64,000 nucleotides of DNA from Acidimicrobiia bacterium (lineage in GTDB: Bacteria > Actinomycetota > Acidimicrobiia > Acidimicrobiales > Poriferisodalaceae), in NCBI GenBank assembly GCA_022820505.1, contig JAJEFK010000061.1:1-64000 (forward strand), read 5' to 3'. A program made the translations under genes and the position numbers. The first letter of the stretch is position 1. Every line of letters begins with the position of its first letter. The notes beneath the pieces are model-generated. The model saw only the letters and a program-made list of their open reading frames with translations, was not told where the DNA came from and ran no database searches. Below are positions 37,132-45,339 of the stretch, piece by piece.

Positions 37132-37725
37132 TCAGTCGGTCATGATCTGCAGGGCCCGCCCGATGATCGCATCGCGGTGAGCGTCGGGCTCTACACCGCT
37201 CTGCTCGAGCGACAGGCGGATCGTGCCCACCGCGGCTGCCGCACGGATCCGATCCTCGACTTCGGGAGACGATCCGGTGAGCCAGGCAAAGAGCTTGCTG
37301 GCTTGGGCTCGCAGCCGTTGACCTGCCTCGCTCTGCTGCACATCGACATCGTTCGCCACCAGCCGGAACACGACGATGTCGTTGACCAGGACGTCGAAGT
37401 AGCGATCGAGTACTTCCCGCAGGGCTTCCGGCGTCGGCTCCAGTTCGGCCATCCTGGCGATGATCGTCTCGCCGTCGCGCTCCATCGGCGCCAAGACCGC
37501 AGCAAGCACCTCTTCCTTGCCGGTGAAGTGGTAGTAGAGCGCTGCCGGCGTGAGGCCGAGTCCCGAGGTGAGCTGCCGGATCGACGTGCCGCGGTAGCCC
37601 TGCCGGGCGAACAGGTCACGGGCCCGCTGCAGGATCGAGCCATGCGTGCCGGTGGCCGCCTCAGCACCCTCATCAACCGCGGCAACGGTGTCGGAAGTGC
37701 TTGCCCGCTGGACCGCTTCGGTCAT
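37132..37725 (-). CDS. TetR-family transcriptional regulator
   Basis: 197-residue repressor with an N-terminal helix-turn-helix: ILQRARDLFARQGYRGTSIR, then QLTSGLGLTPAALYYHFTGK at residues 40 to 75. The C-terminal ligand domain is unassigned. ATG 37725 follows the family pattern after a short acidic N-terminus. It is divergent from the molybdenum-hydroxylase subunits, with a near-perfect 26-bp palindrome (37900-37925) between them as probable operator. It is convergent with divIC, 6 bp apart. Confidence 0.88.
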   Translation of the reverse strand: MTEAVQRASTSDTVAAVDEGAEAATGTHGSILQRARDLFARQGYRGTSIRQLTSGLGLTPAALYYHFTGKEEVLAAVLAPMERDGETIIARMAELEPTPEALREVLDRYFDVLVNDIVVFRLVANDVDVQQSEAGQRLRAQASKLFAWLTGSSPEVEDRIRAAAAVGTIRLSLEQSGVEPDAHRDAIIGRALQIMTD

Positions 37726-37899
37726 GCCCGCAACGGCGTGCCCATAGCCACATCGCCAAACTACTGCTGCGCTTGCGGGGAGCTTGTCCCCGTGTCTGCG
37801 CGCCGTGCCTGCATGGTGCATGATGGTGGCCGCGCGGCCCGCACGGGCCGCGTCGCCGGGCGTAGAGTCCGGCTGCCGCACATCAGGCGCCCGGCTTCG

Positions 37900-37925
37900 C
37901 GGCCGGGCCAACGTTCGCCCGGCCG
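37900..37925. promoter_or_regulatory. Palindromic operator upstream of coxS
   Basis: CGGCCGGGC and GCCCGGCCG flank a central AACGTT, with a single mismatched pair, making a 26-bp near-perfect palindrome. It covers the -35 position of the promoter at 37938 and lies in the TetR-coxS divergent gap, so binding by TetR would block coxS transcription. Binding is inferred. Confidence 0.6.
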
Positions 37926-37937
37926 AGTGGTCGGACG

Positions 37938-37943
37938 TACGAT
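37938..37943 (+). promoter_or_regulatory. -10 box of coxS
   Basis: TACGAT, 38 nt before the coxS GTG; the leader contains GGGAGAGG just before the start. Confidence 0.45.
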
Positions 37944-37981
37944 TGACAGGCCTCACGGCCGACGAGACGGGAGAGGTCATA

Positions 37982-38452
37982 GTGGAGATCAGCGTCACGG
38001 TGAACGGCGAGACTCGTACCGGCGATGTCGAACCGCGCACGCTGCTCGTGTACTGGCTGCGGGACGACCTGCGGCTCACAGGCACGAACATCGGCTGCGA
38101 TACGTCCTCGTGCGGCGCCTGCACAGTGCATGTGAACGGCGAATCGGTGAAGTCGTGCACGATGCTGGCGGTGCAGGCTGACGGCGAGGAAATCCTGACC
38201 ATCGAGGGTCTGGCGCCGTCGGAAGACGAGCTGCACCCAATGCAGGAGGCCTTCCGCCAGAACCACGGCCTGCAGTGCGGCTACTGCACTCCCGGCATGG
38301 TCATGGCGGCGGTGTCGCTGCTCGAGGAGAACCCCGACCCGTCCGAGCGAGACGTCCGCCTGGGACTGGAAGGGAACCTGTGCCGCTGCACGGGGTACCA
38401 CAACATCGTCAAGTCGGTGCTGGCCTGCGCGGCCGGCGAGACAGCGGCCTGA
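37982..38452 (+). CDS. coxS: Molybdenum hydroxylase small subunit, [2Fe-2S] (CoxS-like)
   Basis: 156-residue iron-sulfur subunit of the xanthine oxidase/CO dehydrogenase family. The plant-type cluster motif is [16 protein letters not shown] near residue 38, and the second, alpha-helical cluster is CGYCTPGM with [13 protein letters not shown] near residue 100 to 140. It passes electrons from the molybdenum site to FAD. GTG 37982 with GGAGAGG a few bases upstream. The FAD subunit follows after 13 bp. Whether the enzyme oxidises CO cannot be said without the large subunit, which is not in the window. Confidence 0.9.
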   Translation: MEISVTVNGETRTGDVEPRTLLVYWLRDDLRLTGTNIGCDTSSCGACTVHVNGESVKSCTMLAVQADGEEILTIEGLAPSEDELHPMQEAFRQNHGLQCGYCTPGMVMAAVSLLEENPDPSERDVRLGLEGNLCRCTGYHNIVKSVLACAAGETAA

Positions 38453-38465
38453 GGGGAGCGCAGCA

Positions 38466-39293
38466 ATGATTCCTGCAGCATTCGACTATGTACGGGCCGG
38501 CTCCGCGGAGGAGGCCATCGCGCTGCTCGGCGAGCATGGCGACGAAGCCAAACTGCTGGCCGGCGGCCACTCGCTGCTGCCGATGATGAAGCTGCGCTTG
38601 GCGGTGCCGAGCGTGCTCGTGGACATCGGCCGCGTCAACGATCTCAGCTACATCACTGACGGCGGCGACCACATCGCCGTCGGTGCGCTTACCCGCCACC
38701 GTGCGCTGGAGACCAGCGACCTGCTGGCTGCCGAGTGCCCCCTGCTGGGCCATGTGGCCGGCGAGGTAGGCGACCCGCAGGTGCGTCACCGCGGCACCAT
38801 CGGCGGCTCGCTGGCCCACTCCGACCCGGCATCCGACCTGCCGGCGGCAGTACTGGCGCTGGGCGGCACGCTCGTCGCTCAGGGTCCCAACGGAAGCCGT
38901 GAGATAGCTGCTGGTGATTTCTTCACCGGCTACTTCGAATCGGCGCTGGCCGACGACGAGATGCTGACCGAGATCCGGGTCCCGAAGGCCCCCGGCGCCG
39001 GCTGGAACTACCAGAAGTTCAACCGGCGGGCCCAGGACTGGGCGATCGTCGGCGCTGCTGCGGTGACCGTCAACGGCGGCACGAACGTGGCGCTCGTGAA
39101 CATGGGCTCAGTGCCGCTGCGTGCCAGTGCGGTCGAGGCGGCGCTGGCAGGCGGAGCGTCAGCGGCTGATGCCGCTGAACAGGCTGCCGAGGGCACAGAC
39201 GCCCCCACGGATCTGAACGCCACGCCCGACTACCGCAACCACCTCGCCCGGGTGCTCACCCGCCGGGCACTCGAGGCAGCCGGCGTCTCCTGA
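38466..39293 (+). CDS. coxM: Molybdenum hydroxylase medium subunit, FAD-binding (CoxM-like)
   Basis: 275-residue FAD subunit. Flavin-binding motifs are AGGHSLLPMMKLRLA near residue 32 and TIGGSLAHSDPASDLPA near 110. The C-terminal CO dehydrogenase flavoprotein domain ends in NHLARVLTRRALEAAG. It takes electrons from the small subunit and passes them to quinone or another acceptor. It is the last gene of a two-gene unit: the next gene is on the opposite strand, so no CoxL follows. Confidence 0.9.
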   Translation: MIPAAFDYVRAGSAEEAIALLGEHGDEAKLLAGGHSLLPMMKLRLAVPSVLVDIGRVNDLSYITDGGDHIAVGALTRHRALETSDLLAAECPLLGHVAGEVGDPQVRHRGTIGGSLAHSDPASDLPAAVLALGGTLVAQGPNGSREIAAGDFFTGYFESALADDEMLTEIRVPKAPGAGWNYQKFNRRAQDWAIVGAAAVTVNGGTNVALVNMGSVPLRASAVEAALAGGASAADAAEQAAEGTDAPTDLNATPDYRNHLARVLTRRALEAAGVS

Positions 39294-39353
39294 GTCGGCG
39301 CTCAGGCGGGAACCCGTCGGGCGGTTGCCCGAACGCGGCTCGGCAAAGAGCTG

Positions 39354-40097
39354 TCAGTCCAGCAGACCGGTGGCCTGGCCACCGTCGATGAGCAGACCGG
39401 TGCCGGTGATGAACCCGGCCTGCTCGCTGCACAGGAATGCCACTGCAGCGCCGAAGTCGTCGGAATCGCCGCAGATGCCCATCGGGTTGCTCTGACCGGC
39501 CTGCTCGCGGTCCATCATCTTCGCGACCCGGTCGGTCCAGTGGGTGCCTGGCTGGGCGGAGTTGACGGTCACGCCATCGCCTGCGACCTCGCGGGCCGTG
39601 ATCTTGAGGAAGCTGGTGAGACCGGCCCGTGCAACGGAGCTGGCAAGCAGGAACGGGATCGGCTGCTTGACGCCGACGCTGGTGATGGCGCACACCCGGC
39701 CCCAGCCGCGCTCGCGCATCGGCGGCACGGCCACCCGGCACATCTCGATCATGGCCTTGCAGTTCATGTCGAAGGCCATCTGGTAGGCGTCGATCTCGGT
39801 GCTCTCGAACATGCCCGGAGGCGGGCCGCCTGCGTTGGTGACAAGAATGTCGACCGAGCCGAGACCTTCGATGGCCTGCTCGACGAAGCTGCGACCCTCA
39901 TCGGGGTTGCCCAGATCGGCAGTGATCGAGAGCACCTCGCCGTCGATCTGGGCGGCGGCTGCCGCCAACCGCTCGGGGTCCCGGCCGCAGATGGCCACTC
40001 GCACGCCCTCGGCTGCGAGTGCCTTGGCCGATCCGAGCCCCAGCCCTGCTGAGCCGGCAGCTACTGCTGCAGTGCGTCCTGAGATACCCAGGTCCAT
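39354..40097 (-). CDS. Short-chain dehydrogenase/reductase with atypical active site
   Basis: 247-residue SDR. The Rossmann part is present (AAVAAGSAGLGLGSAKALA, NAGGPPPG). The usual catalytic YxxxK is not found where expected; the segment reads FLLASSVARAGLTSFLK, with the Tyr position occupied by Ser or Leu, as in an SDR subgroup with serine/asparagine in this place. Substrate unknown. ATG 40097 begins MDLGISGRTAAV. It is divergent from the desaturase across a gap with nested inverted repeats. Confidence 0.82.
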   Translation of the reverse strand: MDLGISGRTAAVAAGSAGLGLGSAKALAAEGVRVAICGRDPERLAAAAAQIDGEVLSITADLGNPDEGRSFVEQAIEGLGSVDILVTNAGGPPPGMFESTEIDAYQMAFDMNCKAMIEMCRVAVPPMRERGWGRVCAITSVGVKQPIPFLLASSVARAGLTSFLKITAREVAGDGVTVNSAQPGTHWTDRVAKMMDREQAGQSNPMGICGDSDDFGAAVAFLCSEQAGFITGTGLLIDGGQATGLLD

Positions 40098-40207
40098 CGC
40101 TTCTTCCCCTGTCTCAACCGGCTTCCGCAAGAGCCGATGTGTGGTCGCCCGGAACCGTAGCCAACGGCCGACTGGCGTTGCATAGCCGCTTGCCGCGTGT
40201 GCGGCCC

Positions 40208-40326
40208 GGGCTGTGCAGGGGCTTGCGCACCCGTGCTTCAAACAGATGAAGCGCTTCGTGCGCAGGTTTGGGGGTGGGAGGAGCGCTTCATAACTGCGCG
40301 CGGGCACACCAGCCCCTGCACAGCCC
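40208..40326. repeat. Nested inverted repeats between SDR and desaturase genes
   Basis: Outer arms of 16 bp are perfect: GGGCTGTGCAGGGGCT at 40208-40223 and its complement at 40311-40326. Inner arms ATGAAGCGCT (40246-40255) and AGCGCTTCAT (40282-40291) nest inside them. The right outer arm overlaps the -35 area of the desaturase promoter. It is probably a regulatory site, or a structured element read as RNA. Confidence 0.75.
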
Positions 40327-40336
40327 TCGTGGGTCG

Positions 40337-40342
40337 TAGCAT
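40337..40342 (+). promoter_or_regulatory. -10 box of the desaturase gene (leaderless)
   Basis: TAGCAT lies 6 nt before the GTG at 40349. Confidence 0.55.
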
Positions 40343-40348
40343 CGAAGC

Positions 40349-41365
40349 GTGAGCGCTGCTGCTGCGCCGCCGACGCACGACGAGCTTGTGGCGAAGATGA
40401 CCGGCGGCATGGCGCGCTCCGATCTGCCCGTCTTCGAAGGCTCCGAGCGCCTGCGTCCTGACGGCCGGCCCAAGCCCGCGTTCCGGGCGGAACTGCGTCG
40501 CATCCCCGACTTCATCAATGCGATCGAGGTCATCGCCACGCTGGCGGCGCCGGTGGCGGTGATCGCCGCGGTGATTGCCATCGGGCACTGGCTTGCTGTG
40601 GTCGCGGCAGTGCCCATCATCGGCACGCTGCAGCTGCGGATGTTCGTGCTCCACCATGAGGCGGCGCACCGGCTGCTGTTCTCGAATCGCTGGCTGAACG
40701 ACCGCATCGGGATCAACCTCGTGGGCTGGTTCCCGTTCGGCACCGGCGCACACCACTACCGCCGCGGCCACGCCAACCACCACCGCGACGAATTCGGCCC
40801 CCGCGAGCCCGACTTCCTGCTGTATTCGTTCTATCCGATCGCCTGGCGGTCGCTCCGTCGAAAGTTCGCCCGGGATGCGGTGGGCGTGTCGGCATGGCGC
40901 ATCGTCAAGCCCCGGTTCACCGGCTTGGCCAAGCTCAAGTTCCTGCCGCTCAGCCTGCGTTTCTTCGCCGGTCAGGCGATGGTGTTCGCAGCGTTCTGGC
41001 TCGCAGGGCACCCATGGCTGTACCTGTTCTTGTGGGCGGTGCCCTTCTTCACCTGGTACCAGATCATCAACCGGCTGCGGGCCATTGCTGAGCACGGCGG
41101 TATGACCCGCACCCCCGACCGTCGAAACACGACGCATCACATCCGCCAGAGCCGGCTGGCCCGGGTGCTGTTCGTGCCGTACCACGTCGGCTACCACCTG
41201 GCACACCATGTCGATTCGGGCGTGCCGGCCCGCAACCTGAAGCGGCTGCAGCGGGTGCTGGAAGAAGATGGCTACCTGCCGCCCGAAGCCGCATGGCCCA
41301 CGTATCGCTCGCTCTGGCGGGCGCTTGCCGCAGGGTCACCCGAGCCCACATCGCAGCAGTCCTGA
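40349..41365 (+). CDS. Membrane fatty acid desaturase/hydroxylase family
   Basis: 338-residue di-iron membrane enzyme. Three His boxes are intact: HHEAAH near residue 95, HYRRGHANHH near 135, and HVGYHLAHHVD near 280. Hydrophobic helices flank them. It may desaturate acyl chains or hydroxylate a lipid or carotenoid; the substrate is not clear. Leaderless promoter; a palindromic element covers its upstream region. Confidence 0.85.
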   Translation: MSAAAAPPTHDELVAKMTGGMARSDLPVFEGSERLRPDGRPKPAFRAELRRIPDFINAIEVIATLAAPVAVIAAVIAIGHWLAVVAAVPIIGTLQLRMFVLHHEAAHRLLFSNRWLNDRIGINLVGWFPFGTGAHHYRRGHANHHRDEFGPREPDFLLYSFYPIAWRSLRRKFARDAVGVSAWRIVKPRFTGLAKLKFLPLSLRFFAGQAMVFAAFWLAGHPWLYLFLWAVPFFTWYQIINRLRAIAEHGGMTRTPDRRNTTHHIRQSRLARVLFVPYHVGYHLAHHVDSGVPARNLKRLQRVLEEDGYLPPEAAWPTYRSLWRALAAGSPEPTSQQS

Positions 41366-41422
41366 AGCGGCCGCCGGGACGGGCCGACGGACCGGGGCCG
41401 CCGTCGAATACGTTTCGTGGCC

Positions 41423-42460
41423 ATGTCGCGACTGAAATCCGCCCAGCTCGGTTCGAACTGCGGTCTCCAGGTGTCGGAGCTCTGCTTGGGAACCATGAAC
41501 TTCGGCGTGCCCGGACGGGGCCACCAGGGCGACTGGACCCTAGGCGTCGAGGAGGCCCGTCCCATCTTCGAGGCCGCCATCGAGCGCGGCCTGTACTACT
41601 TCGACTGCGCCGACATCTACGGGGTGGGGGCGTCCGAAGAGGTGGTGGGCCAGATCCTGCGCGAGCTGCTGCCGCGCGAGAAGTACGTGCTGACCACCAA
41701 GGTCTCGATGCCCATGGGGCGCAACCCCAACGAGGGCGGCCTGAGCCGCAAGCACATCATGGAGGGGGTCGACAATTCGCTGCGGCGCCTCGGTGTCGAC
41801 TACGTGGACCAGCTGATCATCCACCGCCACCCGCACGGCATCCCCGGCAGCGCGCAGACGCCCATCGCCGAGTCGCTGGAAGCGCTGCACGATGTGGTCA
41901 AGGCGGGCAAGGCGCTGTACCTCGGCGGTTCGTCCATGTTCGCCTGGCAATTCGCCGAGCTGCAGCTCACTGCCGAGATGCGCGGCTGGACCAAGTTCGT
42001 CTCGATGCAGAACCACTACAACCTCATCTACCGAGAGGAAGAGCGCGAGATGAACCCGTACTGCGCAGCCACCGGCGTGGCGCTCACGCCGTGGTCGCCG
42101 CTGGCGCGGGGCATTCTCACCGGGTCCTACCAGGGCAGTCTTGACGCCGGCACAACCGACCGCTCCAAGGGCCAGGATCGTGCCCGCACCGAGAGTCTTT
42201 ATTTGGGTGAGCGCGACTTCGACATCGCTGCGCGGGTGTCCGAGGTGGCCGAGCGGCGCGATGTGCGCCCCGCCCAGATCGCCTTGGCATGGCTCACCAA
42301 CAAACCCGAGATCACCGCGCCCGTGGTCGGCGTGTCCAAGATCAGCCAGCTCGATCAGCTCGTCGAGGCCACGACCATCGAGCTCAGCGCCGACGACACG
42401 GCCTACCTGGAAGAGCTCTACCAGCCCGTCGAGAACCTGCTCTCGCTCGGCACCAGCTGA
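41423..42460 (+). CDS. Aldo/keto reductase
   Basis: 345-residue NAD(P)H-dependent reductase of the AKR fold. The catalytic Asp, Tyr, Lys and His appear in YYFDCADIYGVGASEEVVG, LTTKVSMP and DQLIIHRH. The NADP-binding segment is PVVGVSKISQLDQLVEA. ATG 41423 is 8 nt after a TACGTT box (41409-41414); a GTG two codons earlier is too close to that box. Substrate unknown. Confidence 0.87.
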   Translation: MSRLKSAQLGSNCGLQVSELCLGTMNFGVPGRGHQGDWTLGVEEARPIFEAAIERGLYYFDCADIYGVGASEEVVGQILRELLPREKYVLTTKVSMPMGRNPNEGGLSRKHIMEGVDNSLRRLGVDYVDQLIIHRHPHGIPGSAQTPIAESLEALHDVVKAGKALYLGGSSMFAWQFAELQLTAEMRGWTKFVSMQNHYNLIYREEEREMNPYCAATGVALTPWSPLARGILTGSYQGSLDAGTTDRSKGQDRARTESLYLGERDFDIAARVSEVAERRDVRPAQIALAWLTNKPEITAPVVGVSKISQLDQLVEATTIELSADDTAYLEELYQPVENLLSLGTS

Positions 42461-42604
42461 GACCGAAGGAGGTCGGGCGATTCGCGACGGCGGCTGGCAC
42501 GTCGATGATCGCTGTGGGCTGAGCGCAACGGTTGGTCGAGTCCTGAACTTGCCCGCATTTCAGAATTGAACAGCTTTCATGGCTTTCGCCGGTTTCGTGA
42601 GAGA

Positions 42605-42610
42605 TACTGT
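42605..42610 (+). promoter_or_regulatory. Possible -10 box of the TPR gene
   Basis: TACTGT lies 46 nt before the chosen ATG 42657, giving a short leader with GGGAAG near the start. Confidence 0.4.
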
Positions 42611-42656
42611 GCAATTGGGGAGCAGGCAGACGGCCAGGAGGACTCGGGAAGCGGCG

Positions 42657-44324
42657 ATGGCGTACTTCGATCTGGGCTCGTACCGGTGGCCGGTCACGAC
42701 ATCCGACGCTGAGGCCCAGCTCTGGTTCGACCGCGGCATGGCGTGGTGCTATGGCTTCCATCACGAAGAGGCGATCGCCTGCTTCGAACGAGCGCTGCTG
42801 CACGACGTCAACTTCGCCATGGCGCACTGGGGCATCGCGTACGCCATCGGGCCGAACTACAACAAGCCGTGGGAAGAGTTCGACGAGGACGATCTGCGCA
42901 CCTCGCTGGACCGGGCCCGGACCGAGGTTGCGGCAGCCGCGTCTGCCTCAACAGGCACCGGCGATCTCGAACGAGCGCTGATTGGGGCGCTGGCGTACCG
43001 CTACCCGTCGCACCCCGAGGTACCCGACGAAGGCGACTTCGGTCGGTGGAACGACGCCTACGCGGACGCAATGCGCGAGGTCTACCAGTCCTACCGCGAC
43101 GACCTGGATGTCTGCTCCCTGTTCGCCGAGGCGATCATGAACCGCACGCCCTGGGAACTGTGGGACTTGGTCACTGGCCATCCGGCGGAGGGCGCGGGCA
43201 CGCTCGAAGCAGTCGATGTGCTGGAGACTGCCTTCGAGACGCTCGACGCCGAGGGGGCCAACAGCCACCTCGGCTTGTTGCACATGTACATCCATCTCAT
43301 GGAGATGTCGCCGCATCCCGAGCGGGCCTTGGCCGCCGGCGACCGGCTCGTCGATCTGGCGCCCGACGCAGGGCACCTGGTGCACATGCCGACTCACATC
43401 GACGTGTTGTGCGGCCACTACCACAACGTCGTCACCCGCAACTCGGCCGCGATCGTGGCTGATCGGAAGTACCTGGACCTCAAGGGTCCGATGAACTTCT
43501 ATTCCGCCTACCGCTGCCACGACTATCACTTCAAGGTGTACGGGGCGATGCTGGCCGGCCAGTTCGCCCCAGCCCTCGAGGCGGCCGAAGAGATGAACCG
43601 CACGCTGCCGGAGGAACTGCTGCGAACTGGCTCGCCGCCCATGGCCGACTGGCTGGAAGGGTTCGTGGCGATCAAGCAGCACGTGTTCGTGCGCTTCGGC
43701 AAGTGGCACGAGATCCTCGACCAGCACCTGCCCTTCGACCAACAGTTCTATTGCGTCACCACCGCGATGATGCGCTACGCACGCACGGTTGCCTACGCCT
43801 CGCTGAGCCAGGTCGATGACGCGCTGGCTGAACGTGAGGAGTTCCTTGCCGTCAAGGCCCAGGTGCTGCCCAGCCGCACGCTGTTCAACAACACCGGCCT
43901 CGACATCCTGACGGTGGCAGAGGCCATGCTGAACGGCGAGGTGGAGTACCGGTGCGGCAACTTCGACGTCGCCTTCGATCATCTGCGCCACGCGGTGGAG
44001 CTCGACGACAACCTGCCCTACGACGAGCCCTGGGGCTGGATGCAGCCGACACGCCATGCGCTGGCCGCGTTGCTGTCGGAACAAGGCCAGTTTGACGAGG
44101 CCGAGGCGCTGTACCGGTCCGACTTGGGCTTGGACGACCAGCTGCGCCGGCCCTGCCAGCACCCCGACAACGTCTGGAGCCTGCACGGCCTGCACGAGTG
44201 CCTCGTGCGCCGAGGGGAAACGGTGGAGGAACCGCTGATCCGCCAGCGCCTCGATCTCGCCATCGCACGGGCAGACGTGCCCATCACCGCGTCCTGCTTC
44301 TGCCGGTTGGAGGCGATCTCATAG
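42657..44324 (+). CDS. Tetratricopeptide repeat protein
   Basis: 555-residue TPR-type protein without signal peptide. The opening SDAEAQLWFDRGMAWCYGFH then HEEAIACFERALLHDVNFAM is the first repeat, followed by WGIAYAIGPNYN, a middle region with LGLLHMYIHLMEMSPHPERA and HLVHMPTHID, and further repeats to the end (RHALAALLSEQGQFDEAEAL). Similar proteins occur widely without known function. ATG 42657 is preferred over 42579, which would lie upstream of the promoter box. Confidence 0.78.
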   Translation: MAYFDLGSYRWPVTTSDAEAQLWFDRGMAWCYGFHHEEAIACFERALLHDVNFAMAHWGIAYAIGPNYNKPWEEFDEDDLRTSLDRARTEVAAAASASTGTGDLERALIGALAYRYPSHPEVPDEGDFGRWNDAYADAMREVYQSYRDDLDVCSLFAEAIMNRTPWELWDLVTGHPAEGAGTLEAVDVLETAFETLDAEGANSHLGLLHMYIHLMEMSPHPERALAAGDRLVDLAPDAGHLVHMPTHIDVLCGHYHNVVTRNSAAIVADRKYLDLKGPMNFYSAYRCHDYHFKVYGAMLAGQFAPALEAAEEMNRTLPEELLRTGSPPMADWLEGFVAIKQHVFVRFGKWHEILDQHLPFDQQFYCVTTAMMRYARTVAYASLSQVDDALAEREEFLAVKAQVLPSRTLFNNTGLDILTVAEAMLNGEVEYRCGNFDVAFDHLRHAVELDDNLPYDEPWGWMQPTRHALAALLSEQGQFDEAEALYRSDLGLDDQLRRPCQHPDNVWSLHGLHECLVRRGETVEEPLIRQRLDLAIARADVPITASCFCRLEAIS

Positions 44325-44355
44325 CGCGGCGTGCGAAGCCGTAGCCTTGATCGCT

Positions 44356-45261
44356 GTGTTCACAGCGCCCGGTACCACTGCTGATGTCTCGGCGGCGCTG
44401 ACCGAGCACGGCTACCTGCCCGACGAGGGGCTGTCGACGGTGGTGTACCTCTCGGTCACGATGGGTCGGCCGTTGTTCCTCGAGGGCGATGCGGGCGTGG
44501 GCAAGACCGAGCTGGCCAAGGTGCTGGCGGCCTGGATCGGCGGGGAGTTCATCCGCCTGCAGTGCTACGAGGGCATCGACGCCGCTCAGGCGCTCTACGA
44601 ATGGGACTACACCCGCCAGCTCCTCCACCTGCGCACCGCAGAGGCTGCGGGACGCGCTGCAGCCGACGCCGAGGCCATCGAGGACGAGCTGTATTCGGAA
44701 CGCTTCCTGATCCGCCGGCCGCTGCTGCGGGCCATCGACCACGACGACGCCACGCCCGCAGTGCTGCTGATCGACGAAGTGGATCGGGCCGACGACGAGT
44801 TCGAGGCGTTCCTGCTCGAGGTGCTGTCCGACTTCACGGTCACCGTGCCCGAGCTGGGCACGATCACCGCGGCCCGGCCGCCGCTCGTGGTGGTCACCTC
44901 CAATCGGACCCGCGACGTGCACGACGCGCTCAAGCGCCGCTGCCTGTACCACTGGGTCTCGCACCCGTCGGTCGACCGTGAGGTCGAGATCGTCAAGCTC
45001 AAGCTGCCCGATGTCGACGGCGCGCTCGCACGGCAGGTGGCCTCTGCTGTGTCGGTGATGCGCGAGATGCGGCTGTACAAGCCCCCTGGCGTCGCTGAGA
45101 CCATCGACTGGGCCACGGCGCTGGGGCGTCTCGGCGCAGCCGAGCTCGACACCCCGATGCTTGAAGCCACGCTGGGAACGGTGCTGAAGTATCGCGAGGA
45201 CCAGCAACGTGTTACGTCGGTCGGGATGGAGATGATCATGGCCGCCGTCGCCGAGGCCTGA
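44356..45261 (+). CDS. coxD: MoxR-type AAA+ ATPase (CoxD-like)
   Basis: 301-residue AAA+ ATPase. Walker A is GDAGVGKTELAKVLA near residue 45, Walker B is VLLIDEVDRADDEFE, and the sensor is VVTSNRTRDVHDALKRR. CoxD helps build the copper-sulfur-molybdenum active site of CO dehydrogenase. GTG 44356 lies 8 nt after TAGCCT (44342-44347), so it is probably leaderless. The VWA partner coxE is next, the usual MoxR-VWA pair. Confidence 0.85.
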   Translation: MFTAPGTTADVSAALTEHGYLPDEGLSTVVYLSVTMGRPLFLEGDAGVGKTELAKVLAAWIGGEFIRLQCYEGIDAAQALYEWDYTRQLLHLRTAEAAGRAAADAEAIEDELYSERFLIRRPLLRAIDHDDATPAVLLIDEVDRADDEFEAFLLEVLSDFTVTVPELGTITAARPPLVVVTSNRTRDVHDALKRRCLYHWVSHPSVDREVEIVKLKLPDVDGALARQVASAVSVMREMRLYKPPGVAETIDWATALGRLGAAELDTPMLEATLGTVLKYREDQQRVTSVGMEMIMAAVAEA

Positions 45262-45339
45262 GAGCCGCGTGGCTGAGCCCCGGGCCCGAGCGGCCCGTGA
45301 GCCCAATCGCATCAGCACAGGGAACAAGAGCGGGACGCC

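Noticed and set aside
37943..37948. TTGACA as a -35 for coxS
   Set aside because: No -10 at 17 nt downstream; overlaps the better TACGAT -10 box.
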